In this document: in pieces, positions 27,056-36,076 of the stretch
How the letters are laid out: every line of letters starts with the position of its first letter
Position numbering within the stretch: the stretch's first letter is position 1
Assembly: GCF_000013885.1 (NCBI RefSeq)
Contig: NC_007964.1
Span: 248,001 to 312,000, forward strand
Direction of reading: 5' to 3'
Origin: Nitrobacter hamburgensis X14
Lineage (GTDB): Bacteria > Pseudomonadota > Alphaproteobacteria > Rhizobiales > Xanthobacteraceae
DNA length: 64,000 nt
Program-made: the position numbers and the translations under genes
The notes under the pieces: generated by a model
What the model was told of the DNA's origin: nothing
Databases searched by the model: none
The model's input: only the letters and a program-made list of their open reading frames with translations

Positions 27056-30000
27056 TTAACGCACGGCCTGCTTGGCCATCGCAGATTTGGCCGTCGCGGA
27101 CCGGGCCGTCTTGGTTTTGGCCTGGGGCATGGCGGCTGCGCCGTCCCATCCGCCGGCGGGGCTTACGACCTTGACGGCATCGTCGGGCTGGGGCTTGGGG
27201 GTGAACGTCTGGACCGCCAGCCTGGCCGCGGCAAGCGACTGCGGATCGAGGCGCTTGGCGACCTCGTCGCGCTTGCGCGCGGAATCCGCGTCGCCCTGGG
27301 CGGCGGCGAGGCTGAACCACTTGTAGGATTCCGCCAGGTTCTGTTCGATGCCGATGCCGCGGGCATAGAGGATGCCGAGATTGAACTGGCTGTCGGCGAC
27401 GCCCCGCTCGGCCGCCTTGCGGAACCATTGCGCCGCGCTCGTGTAGTTGGCGCCCTTGCCGCCGCCGTCGGCGTCGAGCACGGCGAGGTTATGCATCGCC
27501 TTGGCATTGCCCCGCTCGGCCGCCTGCATGTAATAGCGCCGCGCCGCATCGACGTCCTTGCTCGCGCCGAGGCCCTTTTCGTGCAGGGTGCCGAGCCTGA
27601 ACATGGCGGGCACGACGCCGGCCTGCGCCGCGCGATCGTACCATTTCGCGGCTTCGTCGTAATTGACGGCAACGCCTTTGCCTTCGGCATAGCGGACGCC
27701 GACTTCAAACGCCGCCGCGGCGTCGCCGTGGAGCGCGGCGGTCCGCAACATTGGGCCGCCGATGCTGTCGGGAAGGGATTCCGAACGGGGAATTGCGACC
27801 CGCTCGAGCGGGACGGATGTGGGCGCGACCGGGATCGTGCCGGTGACCTCAGTGGATGCGGTCTCCGGCCGGCTCAATGGCGCCGTGTCCGATGGGGATT
27901 CGGCCGGAGCCACGCTGCCGCCGGACGGCGGCGAAATCATCGACTGGCGGTCGATCGGCGTCGGCGAGGTCATCGACGGCATCGCCGGAATCGCGGTCGC
28001 GGGTGCGGGTGCGGCTTCGGCGTCGGCCGGCGGCTTTGCCGCGGTCGCGGCGACCGGGCTGGTCTCGCTGACGGCCGTGCGCGAGGTTCCATCGAACAGC
28101 GACATTGCGAGCTGGAAACTGCCGAGCACGATCGCCACCACGCTCGCTCCGACCAGCAGCGAGCGGATCTTGGAGGTGATACTGGACCCGCCTGTGGCGG
28201 GCCGCGCCGGTTCGATGGCGACCTTGGTCCGGCCAGCCTTGTCGGACGACGGCGCCGCGGCGGCCGCCGCCTGCGCGGCCCGGCGCGCCGCAGCAATGAA
28301 TGATGAACCCGATTGCTCGCGCGGCGGTTCGGCGATGTCGCCGATCGCGCTTTCGGAGGCAGCGATACGCTCCGACGGCGACGCCGGGCGTCCCTCCGGA
28401 CGGGTGCCGGGTTCCAGCGGATGATCGGGCGGCAGGTCCGGATCGATCGCGGGGCGCGGTTGCGGCGGGCGCACGGTTGCGGATTGCGGGCCGTGCCCCG
28501 GGTCGAAGGTGTCTCTCGAAATCAGGATGTCGCCGATCGCGCGCGGCGGGATCGACGCTGATGCCGACGCTGCCGCAGCGGGCTGCGGCGCCGCCATCTG
28601 CGACAGCACGGGGTTCGGCAATTCGGGCCTTGGCGGCAGACCCGCCGGCGGTTCCGGTATCGCGCCGCGAGCTGGCCCGGCCTGGGCCGCAGGCATCGCA
28701 CGGACCGCGCGCAGGTCGCCTTCGATCATCGCCAGTCGATCGACCACATGCCCGAGCGTGTTGTGAACGGCCTCGAGTGAATCCTGAGTATGGCGGTCGG
28801 TTTCCGACTGGCAGAATCGCATCTCGGACAGTTCGCGCTTGATCGCCTCGACGACCTCGCTGTCCATGGTCGGGCCGGTGCTGCGCGGGCCGCTTTCGGT
28901 CAGCGCCGCGAGCCCGGCCTGCTGCCGTTCCAGGTGGCGCAGGATGTCCTGCAAGCCTTCCTCGACGCGCCCGAGGTTGGTTCCTGCGAGATTGGTTCCC
29001 GAATGACCGCCGGCGGTCTCCAGGCGTTCGAGCAGCAGCGAGACCCGTTGTTCGAGATGCGCCAGCGCCGATGACGAGTCGTGGCCGGCCGGCAAACTGT
29101 CGAGACGGTCGGACAGCGCCTGCACCGCCTCTTCAAGCTGCTCGGAACTGCCGCCGGAGGCGGGACGTTCGCGGTTTTCCAGGGTCGCCGTCAGCGCGGC
29201 GACGACGCGCTGTTCGAGCGCGGCGAACGAATCGCTGTTGCCCTCGGATCGACCGAGCTGATCGACTTTCGACGACAGCAGGGTGAGATCGTCGCTGAGC
29301 CGCGCCAGCGCATCGTTGGAGGCGACGTTGGAGACGATGCCGCGAAGCGCGCCGATCGCGTTCTCGAGCTGCTGCATCATGCCGCTGTCGCCGCTGCTGC
29401 GCACGATCGTATCGATCTTGTTGCCGAGATTGCGGATCGCCTCGTCGAATCCTGCAAGCTGTTCCGCCGGTTTCAGCGATCGCAGCGCGTCGTAGATCTC
29501 ATTGAGGGCGCGTTCGATATTCGCCAGCGCCTGGCCATCGCTGCCGTTTTGGCGGACGTCGTCGATGCGCTGCGATAGCGAGCGAATCTCGTTTTCGATC
29601 GATTCGATCGCGCGGCGTGGCAACGCCTCGGTAATGACGTGACGAATGCCGGCAAGCTCGCTGCGGAATGCGGCGATCGACTGCTCGATCCCGTCCGGGC
29701 GCTGCAGCGATTCGATCTGGCTCGTGATCTTGAAGAGTTGCTGTTCGAGGCCGGAAAAATCCGGCGCCGGCCGCGACGTTGTCATCGCCGGCACGACCGG
29801 CGGTGAACTGCGCGGCGGCATCGCGCCTGCGCCGTCGAGCTCATGCTGGCGCGCGGCGACTTCCGCGATCGCGAATTCGAGCGAGGCGACATCGGGCCTC
29901 GGCGACCGGCTGTAGACCTCGGCTGCGGCGCGCTCGACCCTGTCGGCGCGGTGCTGCGAGTCATCTGCGGGTGCCTGGGCGGAGACCCGGGCGAGCCGGG

Positions 30001-30316
30001 CATCGAGCCGCGAAATGGCGTCGTTGAGCTGGCGGGCGACGGCGGGTTCGCCGCGCGTGGCCGGACTCGACAACTGATCGATCTGGCGGGTGATGGAATC
30101 GAGCCGCTGATGGATGTCCGCGACGTCGTGGTTGTCCTGGTGGCTGTCTTGGCTCGGGACCGGGGACTGCGCCAACCGGGAATCCGGCATGGCGCCGCCG
30201 ACCGTGGAACTGAGCCACTCGTTCAGGGACACGCCGGCGCGCCGCGCAGCGGCTTCGGCCCGCTCGCGAACGGATGGTTCGATCCCGTCTTCGCTCCACG
30301 ATCCGCGCGAATTCAT
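27056..30316 (-). CDS. PodJ-like polar localization protein with Sel1 repeats
   Basis: 1086 residues. The N-terminal two-thirds is cytoplasmic and Gln/Glu/Ala-rich, with many heptad-like segments (IHQRLDSITRQIDQLS; IENEIRSLSQRIDDVR) typical of long coiled coils. A Pro-rich linker (residues about 570-700) precedes one membrane helix near 712-734 (LLVGASVVAIVLGSFQLAM). The periplasmic part has a Pro/Ala/Ser-rich segment, then about four Sel1-like repeats (865-1005; AAKWYDRAAQAG, RYYMQAAERG, AQWFRKAAERG, YKWFSLAAAQGD). This is the plan of the polarity factor PodJ, but no peptidoglycan-binding domain follows the repeats. The IS begins 2 bp past the stop. Confidence 0.8.
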   Translation of the reverse strand: MNSRGSWSEDGIEPSVRERAEAAARRAGVSLNEWLSSTVGGAMPDSRLAQSPVPSQDSHQDNHDVADIHQRLDSITRQIDQLSSPATRGEPAVARQLNDAISRLDARLARVSAQAPADDSQHRADRVERAAAEVYSRSPRPDVASLEFAIAEVAARQHELDGAGAMPPRSSPPVVPAMTTSRPAPDFSGLEQQLFKITSQIESLQRPDGIEQSIAAFRSELAGIRHVITEALPRRAIESIENEIRSLSQRIDDVRQNGSDGQALANIERALNEIYDALRSLKPAEQLAGFDEAIRNLGNKIDTIVRSSGDSGMMQQLENAIGALRGIVSNVASNDALARLSDDLTLLSSKVDQLGRSEGNSDSFAALEQRVVAALTATLENRERPASGGSSEQLEEAVQALSDRLDSLPAGHDSSSALAHLEQRVSLLLERLETAGGHSGTNLAGTNLGRVEEGLQDILRHLERQQAGLAALTESGPRSTGPTMDSEVVEAIKRELSEMRFCQSETDRHTQDSLEAVHNTLGHVVDRLAMIEGDLRAVRAMPAAQAGPARGAIPEPPAGLPPRPELPNPVLSQMAAPQPAAAASASASIPPRAIGDILISRDTFDPGHGPQSATVRPPQPRPAIDPDLPPDHPLEPGTRPEGRPASPSERIAASESAIGDIAEPPREQSGSSFIAAARRAAQAAAAAAPSSDKAGRTKVAIEPARPATGGSSITSKIRSLLVGASVVAIVLGSFQLAMSLFDGTSRTAVSETSPVAATAAKPPADAEAAPAPATAIPAMPSMTSPTPIDRQSMISPPSGGSVAPAESPSDTAPLSRPETASTEVTGTIPVAPTSVPLERVAIPRSESLPDSIGGPMLRTAALHGDAAAAFEVGVRYAEGKGVAVNYDEAAKWYDRAAQAGVVPAMFRLGTLHEKGLGASKDVDAARRYYMQAAERGNAKAMHNLAVLDADGGGKGANYTSAAQWFRKAAERGVADSQFNLGILYARGIGIEQNLAESYKWFSLAAAQGDADSARKRDEVAKRLDPQSLAAARLAVQTFTPKPQPDDAVKVVSPAGGWDGAAAMPQAKTKTARSATAKSAMAKQAVR

Positions 30317-30749
30317 GCTTTCGTCCGGTGTCCGACCGGCGCATTAGATGCGCCCTCAGGTTCCCCGCGCGGCCCTTGAATAGACAATCGAAACCGGCGC
30401 GGGTCGTCTGCCTCTGAGGCCCGACCTTTTCGTGTTACGGTAAACAACGGGTTAAGGAGTTGGGCGGCTACCGCTAAAAGTTGCATTTTTGGTGATATGG
30501 ATGCCGCGGTTCCGATCCCGACGCATCCTTAGATTGTATATTTGTATAAGTACGCCCTTTGATTGATTTTTGCCTTTCTTCGCGCGCCTTGAACGCGCCG
30601 TCGTGAACTGCTGCCGACCGGCGAGCCGGGCACCTCGCGGAGGTCGGCCGCGTCGGGCGAGACGATCCAATGCATCGGCCTGACTGGGTCAAGATTGATG
30701 CAGTTGCATCGAGTGCGGTAAGCTGCCGGTGGGACACAGGGACTTCACG
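30317..30749. other. Intergenic region between divergent PodJ-like and MarR genes
   Basis: 433 bp. A relatively AT-rich stretch at 30479-30570 probably holds promoter elements, but none could be assigned with confidence. No open frame with coding character and no repeat of the families seen elsewhere. Confidence 0.5.
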
Positions 30750-31238
30750 ATGAGACGCAAACCGTCGATCGAGGCGGCCGCTGCCTGGATCCGCCTGATG
30801 CGCGTGCAGAGCCGGGTGCTGGATACGGTGGAGCATGAGTTGAAGAAGGCGGGTTTTCCGCCGCTGGCCTGCTACGACGCGCTGTTCGAATTGTCGCGCG
30901 CGCCGGCAGGCGAACTGCGGCCGGTCGAACTGGAAAAGCAGATGCTGCGGCCGCAATACGCGACCTCGCGCCTGATCGACCGCCTGGTGGACGAGGGGCT
31001 GGCGGTGCGGCGCGAATGCAAGGTCGACAAGCGCGGCCAGTTCGTCGCGATCACCGACGCCGGACGGGCGTTGCAGAAAAGGATGTGGCAGGCCTATTCG
31101 GCGGCGATCGAAAAGCATGTCGGCTCCAAACTCTCCGACGCCGACGCCACGAAGCTTTGCGGGCTGCTTGACCGGCTCGGTTGTTCCTGCAATGAGGCTC
31201 AGGCGCTTGCTGTGAGAGACGGTGCGTCCGCGCGATGA
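30750..31238 (+). CDS. MarR-family transcriptional regulator
   Basis: 162 residues. Winged helix-turn-helix of MarR type: helix region PVELEKQMLRPQYATSRLID followed by the wing with VRRECKVDKRGQFVAITDAG. Start 30750 (MRRKPSIEAAAA) has AGGGA six to seven bases upstream; the frame also allows GTG 30729. It contains a CSCNE cysteine pair near the C-terminus that could respond to thiol redox state; that is inference. gshA follows about 100 bp downstream, so a link to glutathione metabolism is possible. Confidence 0.82.
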   Translation: MRRKPSIEAAAAWIRLMRVQSRVLDTVEHELKKAGFPPLACYDALFELSRAPAGELRPVELEKQMLRPQYATSRLIDRLVDEGLAVRRECKVDKRGQFVAITDAGRALQKRMWQAYSAAIEKHVGSKLSDADATKLCGLLDRLGCSCNEAQALAVRDGASAR

Positions 31239-31338
31239 TGTCTCTTTCACCTTCCGCGATTGCGGGTCATTCGGCTCAGCATTCTTTGAAACCGCCACCG
31301 CGTGCGTTCGATCGAAACGCCCCACACCGGGATCTTTC

Positions 31339-32709
31339 ATGGCGCGTGACCAGATCGATATGACGCCGCTGCAATCACGCAACGAACTCGTGGCGTGGCT
31401 GGAAGCCGGCGTGAAGCCCGCATCCGAATTCCGCATCGGCACCGAGCACGAAAAAACTCCGTTCACGCTTCAAGGCCACGACCCCGTGCCGTACGAAGGA
31501 TCGCGCGGCATCGGCGCGTTGCTCGAGGGCATGAAGCTCCTGCTCGGCTGGGAGCCGATCATGGAGCAGGGCAATATCATCGGTCTCCATGACGTCACCG
31601 GCGGCGGTGCGATCTCGCTGGAGCCGGGGGGACAGTTCGAGCTGTCGGGGGCGCCGGTCGAGACGGTGCATCAGACCCAGGCGGAGCTCGCCGCGCACCT
31701 GGCGCAGGTCAAGGAGATCGCGACACCGCTCGGCATCGGGTTTCTCGGCCTCGGCATGACGCCGTCGTGGTCGCGGGCGCAGATTCCGATGATGCCAAAG
31801 GGCCGCTACAGGATCATGAGCGGCTACATGCCGAAGGTCGGCCAGTACGGTCTCGACATGATGTTGCGAACCTGCACGGTGCAGACCAATCTCGACTTCT
31901 CGTCCGAAGCCGACATGGTCAAGAAGCTGCGGGTCTCCGTGGCGTTGCAGCCGGTCGCGACGGCGCTGTTCGCAAATTCTCCCTTCACCGAAGGCAAGCC
32001 GAACGGCTTCCTGTCGTTCCGTTCGGAAATCTGGCGCGACACCGACAACGCCCGCGCCGGCATGATCCCGTGGGCGTTCGAGGACGGCATGGGATTCGAA
32101 CGCTGGGTCGACTACGCGCTCGACGTTCCCATGTATTTCGTCAAGCGCGACGAAAATTATATCGACGTGTCCGGCTCCTCGTTCCGCGATTTCTTCGACG
32201 GCAGGAACAAGGCCATCCCCGGCGAGCGGCCGACCTTGTCGGACTGGGCCAATCATCTGTCGACCATTTTCCCCGAGGTGCGATTGAAGCGCTATCTGGA
32301 AATGCGCGGCGCCGACGGCGTGCCGTGGGGACGCCTGCCCGCGCTTCCGGCGTTCTGGGTCGGATTGCTCTACGACACCACTAGCCTCGAGGCGGCCTGG
32401 GACATTGCCAAGCGCTGGAATGCGCAGGAACGCCAGGCGCTGCGCGACGACGTCTCGCGCATGGGCTTCAAGGCGCGGATCAAGGGTCGCTACCTGTTCG
32501 AAATCGCCAGGGAGTGCCTGGTGCTGGCGCATGCGGGCCTGCGCCGGCGCGGCCATGTCGATCATCTCGGCCGCGACGAGTCGCGGCATCTGGAGCCGCT
32601 CGATCAAATTCTGGATTCAGGCCGTTCTCCCGCCGAGGAGATGCTGGAGAAATTCAACGGCGCATGGGGAGGATCGGTGGAACCGGCCTACAGCGAATAC
32701 GCTTTCTAG
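31339..32709 (+). CDS. gshA: Glutamate-cysteine ligase
   Basis: First enzyme of glutathione synthesis, joining glutamate and cysteine at ATP cost. 456 residues, of the proteobacterial/plant-type GCL group. Recognisable segments are RIGTEHEK near the start, QFELSGAP, YRIMSGYMP, LDFSSEADMVKKLRVS, PFTEGKPNGFLSFRS and the C-terminal GAWGGSVEPAYSEYAF. ATG 31339 (MARDQIDMTPLQ) is the family start; the frame is open to 31222, but that part overlaps the MarR gene end and looks non-coding. Confidence 0.93.
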   Translation: MARDQIDMTPLQSRNELVAWLEAGVKPASEFRIGTEHEKTPFTLQGHDPVPYEGSRGIGALLEGMKLLLGWEPIMEQGNIIGLHDVTGGGAISLEPGGQFELSGAPVETVHQTQAELAAHLAQVKEIATPLGIGFLGLGMTPSWSRAQIPMMPKGRYRIMSGYMPKVGQYGLDMMLRTCTVQTNLDFSSEADMVKKLRVSVALQPVATALFANSPFTEGKPNGFLSFRSEIWRDTDNARAGMIPWAFEDGMGFERWVDYALDVPMYFVKRDENYIDVSGSSFRDFFDGRNKAIPGERPTLSDWANHLSTIFPEVRLKRYLEMRGADGVPWGRLPALPAFWVGLLYDTTSLEAAWDIAKRWNAQERQALRDDVSRMGFKARIKGRYLFEIARECLVLAHAGLRRRGHVDHLGRDESRHLEPLDQILDSGRSPAEEMLEKFNGAWGGSVEPAYSEYAF

Positions 32710-32820
32710 ACCGGATAAAGTTCGAGGGTCGATCAACCCTGAATCAGCGATTTGACCGGCGGGTGCGCGACGGCTTCACGACGGAATCGTTCATCCACCG
32801 TACATCAAGGTGGCGATCTA

Positions 32821-33438
32821 ATGAGCCCACTCCGCGCTCTTCCTTCAGGATACGCTGTTTTGCGGCATGTGTTGAAAGTCCATGCGTTGAAAGTCGGCCT
32901 GATCCTGCTGGCTGCGTTGTCGTCGATAGCCGGGCCAGTGGCGCCGCCGGCACATGCCCAGACCAATTTCGACCGGCCCGGCGCCGACTATCTGCGAATG
33001 CCGCTGCGGTCGGGCGATCCGGCCGATTGTGCGCTGGCGTGCGAGCGCGATCGCCGCTGCCGCGCCTGGAGCTTCAGCTATCCCAGCGAACGGTCGGAGA
33101 CGGCGGTGTGCTGGCTCAAGAATGCCGTCGCGCCGCGGATCGCGAATCCGTGTTGCGTGTCCGGCGTGCGTGGCGCGGGCGTGATCGAGCGACGGATCGG
33201 TCCGGTCGAAACCTCGACCGATCGCTCCGGTGGCGACTATCGCGGCTTCGAAATCAAGAAAGACGAAAGAGCCGACGCCGACCAGATCTGCCGCCATGCG
33301 TGCGATGCCGACAGCAAGTGCCGGGCATGGACCTATGCGCGGCCGGGCTATGCCGGAAAAGCCGCGCGATGTTTCCTGAAAAAGGAAATCAAGCCGCCGC
33401 GCCGCAGACCAGGCTTTACGTCCGGGGTGGTGCGTTAG
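32821..33438 (+). CDS. Secreted protein with two PAN/Apple domains
   Basis: 205 residues. Signal peptide with a hydrophobic core (LKVGLILLAALSSIAG) and cleavage near APPAHAQ. Two PAN_4-like modules follow: the first with DCALACERDRRCRAWSF...CWLKN, the second with DQICRHACDADSKCRAWTY...CFLKKE. Each has the four-Cys pattern and the CRAW core. PAN modules bind proteins or carbohydrates; in bacteria the ligand is usually unknown. Exported, probably periplasmic or surface. Stand-alone gene. Confidence 0.82.
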   Translation: MSPLRALPSGYAVLRHVLKVHALKVGLILLAALSSIAGPVAPPAHAQTNFDRPGADYLRMPLRSGDPADCALACERDRRCRAWSFSYPSERSETAVCWLKNAVAPRIANPCCVSGVRGAGVIERRIGPVETSTDRSGGDYRGFEIKKDERADADQICRHACDADSKCRAWTYARPGYAGKAARCFLKKEIKPPRRRPGFTSGVVR

Positions 33439-33448
33439 GAGCTGGTCG

Positions 33449-33539
33449 CGTCATTCTTGCGCAAGCGATGCGATGGACTGGATTGCTTCGTCGCTGGCGG
33501 GACGACGCGGCGCGTCGCCCTGAACTCCTCGCAATGACG
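33449..33539. repeat. CGTCATT...AATGACG intergenic repeat
   Basis: 91-bp element with 7-bp inverted ends CGTCATT and AATGACG and an internal GC-rich palindromic part. It resembles the 'GGATTGCTTCGTCGC...CTCGCAATGACG' repeat common in this family of bacteria. It begins 10 bp after the PAN-protein stop. Confidence 0.65.
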
Positions 33540-33562
33540 ACGAATTCCCCTCGTATTTTTCT

Positions 33563-33664
33563 AGAGCCTTTTCGCTTCTGATGGAATCAGAAGCGGGCTC
33601 TATGATTTTGATTTGACGCGTTTTCTTCATGCGAACCGGTAACCACTTCGCTCGAAAACACTCT
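33563..33664 (+). repeat. TAGAGC-type intergenic repeat, copy 4; end overlaps lepB stop codon
   Basis: 102-bp copy from AGAGCCTTTTCG to CGAAAACACTCT, two changes from consensus (CATGCG; AACACT). The terminal CTCTA read on the minus strand is TAGAG, and its TAG (33663-33665) is the stop codon of lepB. Confidence 0.9.
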
Positions 33665-34430
33665 AATGCACCGCCGTGAAAAAACGTGCGAGGCGGAAGC
33701 CCGAGAGCCAGGTCCAGACCGGCTGGCTGCGGATGCCCATATCCCATGAACCGACGATGGCATCGACCCGGCCGACCAGGTTGTCGGTCGGGAGCAGACC
33801 GACGCCGCCCTGGCTGACGGGCACGCGGCTGTCTGCGGAGTTGTCGCGGTTGTCGCCCATCACGAACAGATGGCCCGGCGGCACCGTCACCTCCACCGTG
33901 TCGTCGAGCCGGCCGTTGTCGTGAATCTTGAAAATGGGGTGCGAGATGCCGCCCGGCAGCGTTTCCACGTAACGACGCGCCGGCTCGCTGGAGCCGTTGT
34001 CGTCCTCGGCCTCGCCGAGACCATCCGGTTTCAGCGCCGTCGCCTGGCCGTTGATCCAGACCTGACCGCCGCGCATCTGGATGCGGTCGCCGGGCAGGCC
34101 GATGACGCGCTTCACCCAGACCTGCGAGCGGTCGCCGGGCCAGCGGAAGACCACGACATCGCCGCGTTTGGGCAGTTCGCCGAAAACGCGCGATGTCTCG
34201 GGAAACGAAACATGGATCGGCAGCGAGGCGGTGCTGTAGCCGTAAGGGTATTTCGACGCCAACAGCGCGTCGCCGATCAGCAGCGTCGGCTCCATCGACG
34301 CCGACGGCACATAGAACGGCTCGGCGAGCGCGCCCTTCGCGACCAGCACCACCAGCACGATCGCCGCAATCTGGACGATCTGTCCGCCCCAGCGCCGGAC
34401 CGTCGATGGCGTTGATGTTTCCGCGCTCAT
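33663..34430 (-). CDS. lepB: Signal peptidase I
   Basis: Inner-membrane protease that cleaves Sec and Tat signal peptides. 255 residues: one N-terminal membrane anchor (IVQIAAIVLVVLVAKGALA), box with nucleophile Ser in VPSASMEPTL, general-base Lys in VKRVIGLPGD, and box GDNRDNSADSR. Its ATG overlaps the TGA of tldD (34427-34430), so the two are co-translated. The stop codon coincides with the terminal TAG of a repeat element, but the C-terminus (RLARFFTAVH) looks natural in length. Confidence 0.93.
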   Translation of the reverse strand: MSAETSTPSTVRRWGGQIVQIAAIVLVVLVAKGALAEPFYVPSASMEPTLLIGDALLASKYPYGYSTASLPIHVSFPETSRVFGELPKRGDVVVFRWPGDRSQVWVKRVIGLPGDRIQMRGGQVWINGQATALKPDGLGEAEDDNGSSEPARRYVETLPGGISHPIFKIHDNGRLDDTVEVTVPPGHLFVMGDNRDNSADSRVPVSQGGVGLLPTDNLVGRVDAIVGSWDMGIRSQPVWTWLSGFRLARFFTAVH

Positions 34431-35854
34431 CCGCCCGTTCCTCCGACCGTGATCCGTTCCATTCGCAGCGTCGGCTGGCCGACGCCGACCGGCACACCCT
34501 GGCCGTTCTTGCCGCAGGTGCCGATGCCGTCGTCAAGCGCGATATCGTTGCCGATCATGGTGATGCGGTGCAGGTCGGTCGGCCCGTTGCCGATCAGCAT
34601 CGCGCCCTTCAGCGGCGCGCCGATCTTGCCGTTCTCGATCTTGTAGGCCTCGGTGCACTGAAACACGTATTTGCCCGAGGTGATGTCGACCTGGCCGCCG
34701 CCGAAATTGGCGGCGTAGATTCCGTTTTTCACCGAGGCGAGAATTTCCGCGGGGTCGCGATCGCCCGCCGGCATATAGGTGTTGGTCATGCGCGGCATCG
34801 GCACGTGAGCGTAGTCCTGACGGCGGCCGTTGCCGGTGGGCTTCATGCCCATTAGCCGCGCGTTCTGGCGGTCCTGCATGTAGCCGATCAGGACGCCGTC
34901 CTCGATCAGCACGGTGCGGCCGGTCGGCGTGCCCTCATCATCGATTGAAAGTGAGCCGCGCCGCGCCGAAATGGTGCCGTCGTCGACGACGGTGACGCCT
35001 CTGGCCGCGACCTGCTGCCCCATCAGTCCCGCGAAGGCCGAGGTTTTCTTGCGGTTGAAGTCGCCTTCGAGGCCGTGTCCCACCGCTTCATGCAGCATCA
35101 CGCCGGGCCAGCCGGGACCGAGCACCACGTCCATCTCGCCGGCGGGCGCGGGCACCGATTCCAGATTGACCAGCGCCTGACGGATCGCGCCGTCCGCGGC
35201 CGACCGCCATGCCTTGGTCTCGATGAAGCGGGCATAGCCCTCGCGGCCGCCATAGCCATGGCTGCCGGTTTCCTGCCTGTCACCTTGTCCGGCAACGACG
35301 GAAATGTTCACCCGCACCAGCGGCCGGATATCGCGATAGCTTTCGCCGTCCGGCCGCATGATTTCGACGACCTGCCATGTCGCGCCGAGGCTGACGGACA
35401 CCTGACGCACCCGCGGATCCTTGTCGCGGACATAGGCGTCGATCTCAGTAAGCAGCTTGACCTTGGTCTCGAAGCCGAGGCCGTCGAGCGGATTGTCGTC
35501 GACGTAGAGCCGTACATTGGTATGGGCGGGAGCGGCCGCGAATGTCCCCTGGTAGCCGCCGCGCACGGCGCCGACGGCATCGGCGGCGCGGATCAGCGCG
35601 GGCAGCGAAACGTCGGACGAATGGGCGTAGCCGACGGCATCGCCCTTGACGGCGCGAAGCCCGAAGCCTTGCGAGGTATCGTAGGTCGCCTGCTTGAGCC
35701 GGCCGTTGTCGAACATCAGCGCTTCGCTCTGGCTGTATTCCAGAAACAGTTCGCCGTCGTCCGCGCCTTTGAGGCCCCGCGCCACTTCATCGCGAACGGA
35801 ATCGCGGTCGAGATCGGCGCGGTCGAGCAGGGACGTAGCGGCGGGACTGGTCAT
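34427..35854 (-). CDS. tldD: Metalloprotease TldD
   Basis: TldD/PmbA-type zinc protease subunit; with TldE it degrades unfolded peptides and matures modified peptides such as microcin B17. 475 residues. Zinc-site motif HEAVGHGLEGD, and the family segments YMQDRQNARLMG, PMPRMTNTYM and GGGQVDITSGKYVF. GGAG five bases before ATG 35854 supports this start over an ATG at 35878. No tldE partner lies in the window. It overlaps lepB by four bases. Confidence 0.92.
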   Translation of the reverse strand: MTSPAATSLLDRADLDRDSVRDEVARGLKGADDGELFLEYSQSEALMFDNGRLKQATYDTSQGFGLRAVKGDAVGYAHSSDVSLPALIRAADAVGAVRGGYQGTFAAAPAHTNVRLYVDDNPLDGLGFETKVKLLTEIDAYVRDKDPRVRQVSVSLGATWQVVEIMRPDGESYRDIRPLVRVNISVVAGQGDRQETGSHGYGGREGYARFIETKAWRSAADGAIRQALVNLESVPAPAGEMDVVLGPGWPGVMLHEAVGHGLEGDFNRKKTSAFAGLMGQQVAARGVTVVDDGTISARRGSLSIDDEGTPTGRTVLIEDGVLIGYMQDRQNARLMGMKPTGNGRRQDYAHVPMPRMTNTYMPAGDRDPAEILASVKNGIYAANFGGGQVDITSGKYVFQCTEAYKIENGKIGAPLKGAMLIGNGPTDLHRITMIGNDIALDDGIGTCGKNGQGVPVGVGQPTLRMERITVGGTGG

Positions 35855-35968
35855 GCGGACTCCAGATTCAACATTCAACGCGGATATGCGGCCGTTCCGT
35901 GTCGTCCGAAGCGGTCAAGAATCAAGATAGGCATGATGGCCGCAAAAAGGGAGGCTCTTTGCAAACCT

Positions 35969-36070
35969 AGAGCCTTTTCGCTTCCGATGGAATCAGAAGC
36001 GGGCTCTATGATTTTGATTTGACGCGTTTTCTTCACGCGAACCGGTATCCACTTCGCTCGAAAACGCTCT
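35969..36070 (+). repeat. TAGAGC-type intergenic repeat, copy 5 (forward)
   Basis: 102-bp copy, AGAGCCTTTTCG to CGAAAACGCTCT, differing from copy 1 at a single visible base (CTTCCGATGG). It ends 6 bp before the stop codon of the IalB-like gene on the minus strand. Confidence 0.9.
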
Positions 36071-36076
36071 AAATCG

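Noticed and set aside
27428..30379. Several long frames opposite the PodJ-like gene
   Set aside because: They are low-complexity Arg/Ala/Gly frames inside a well-supported coding sequence and have no recognisable domain.
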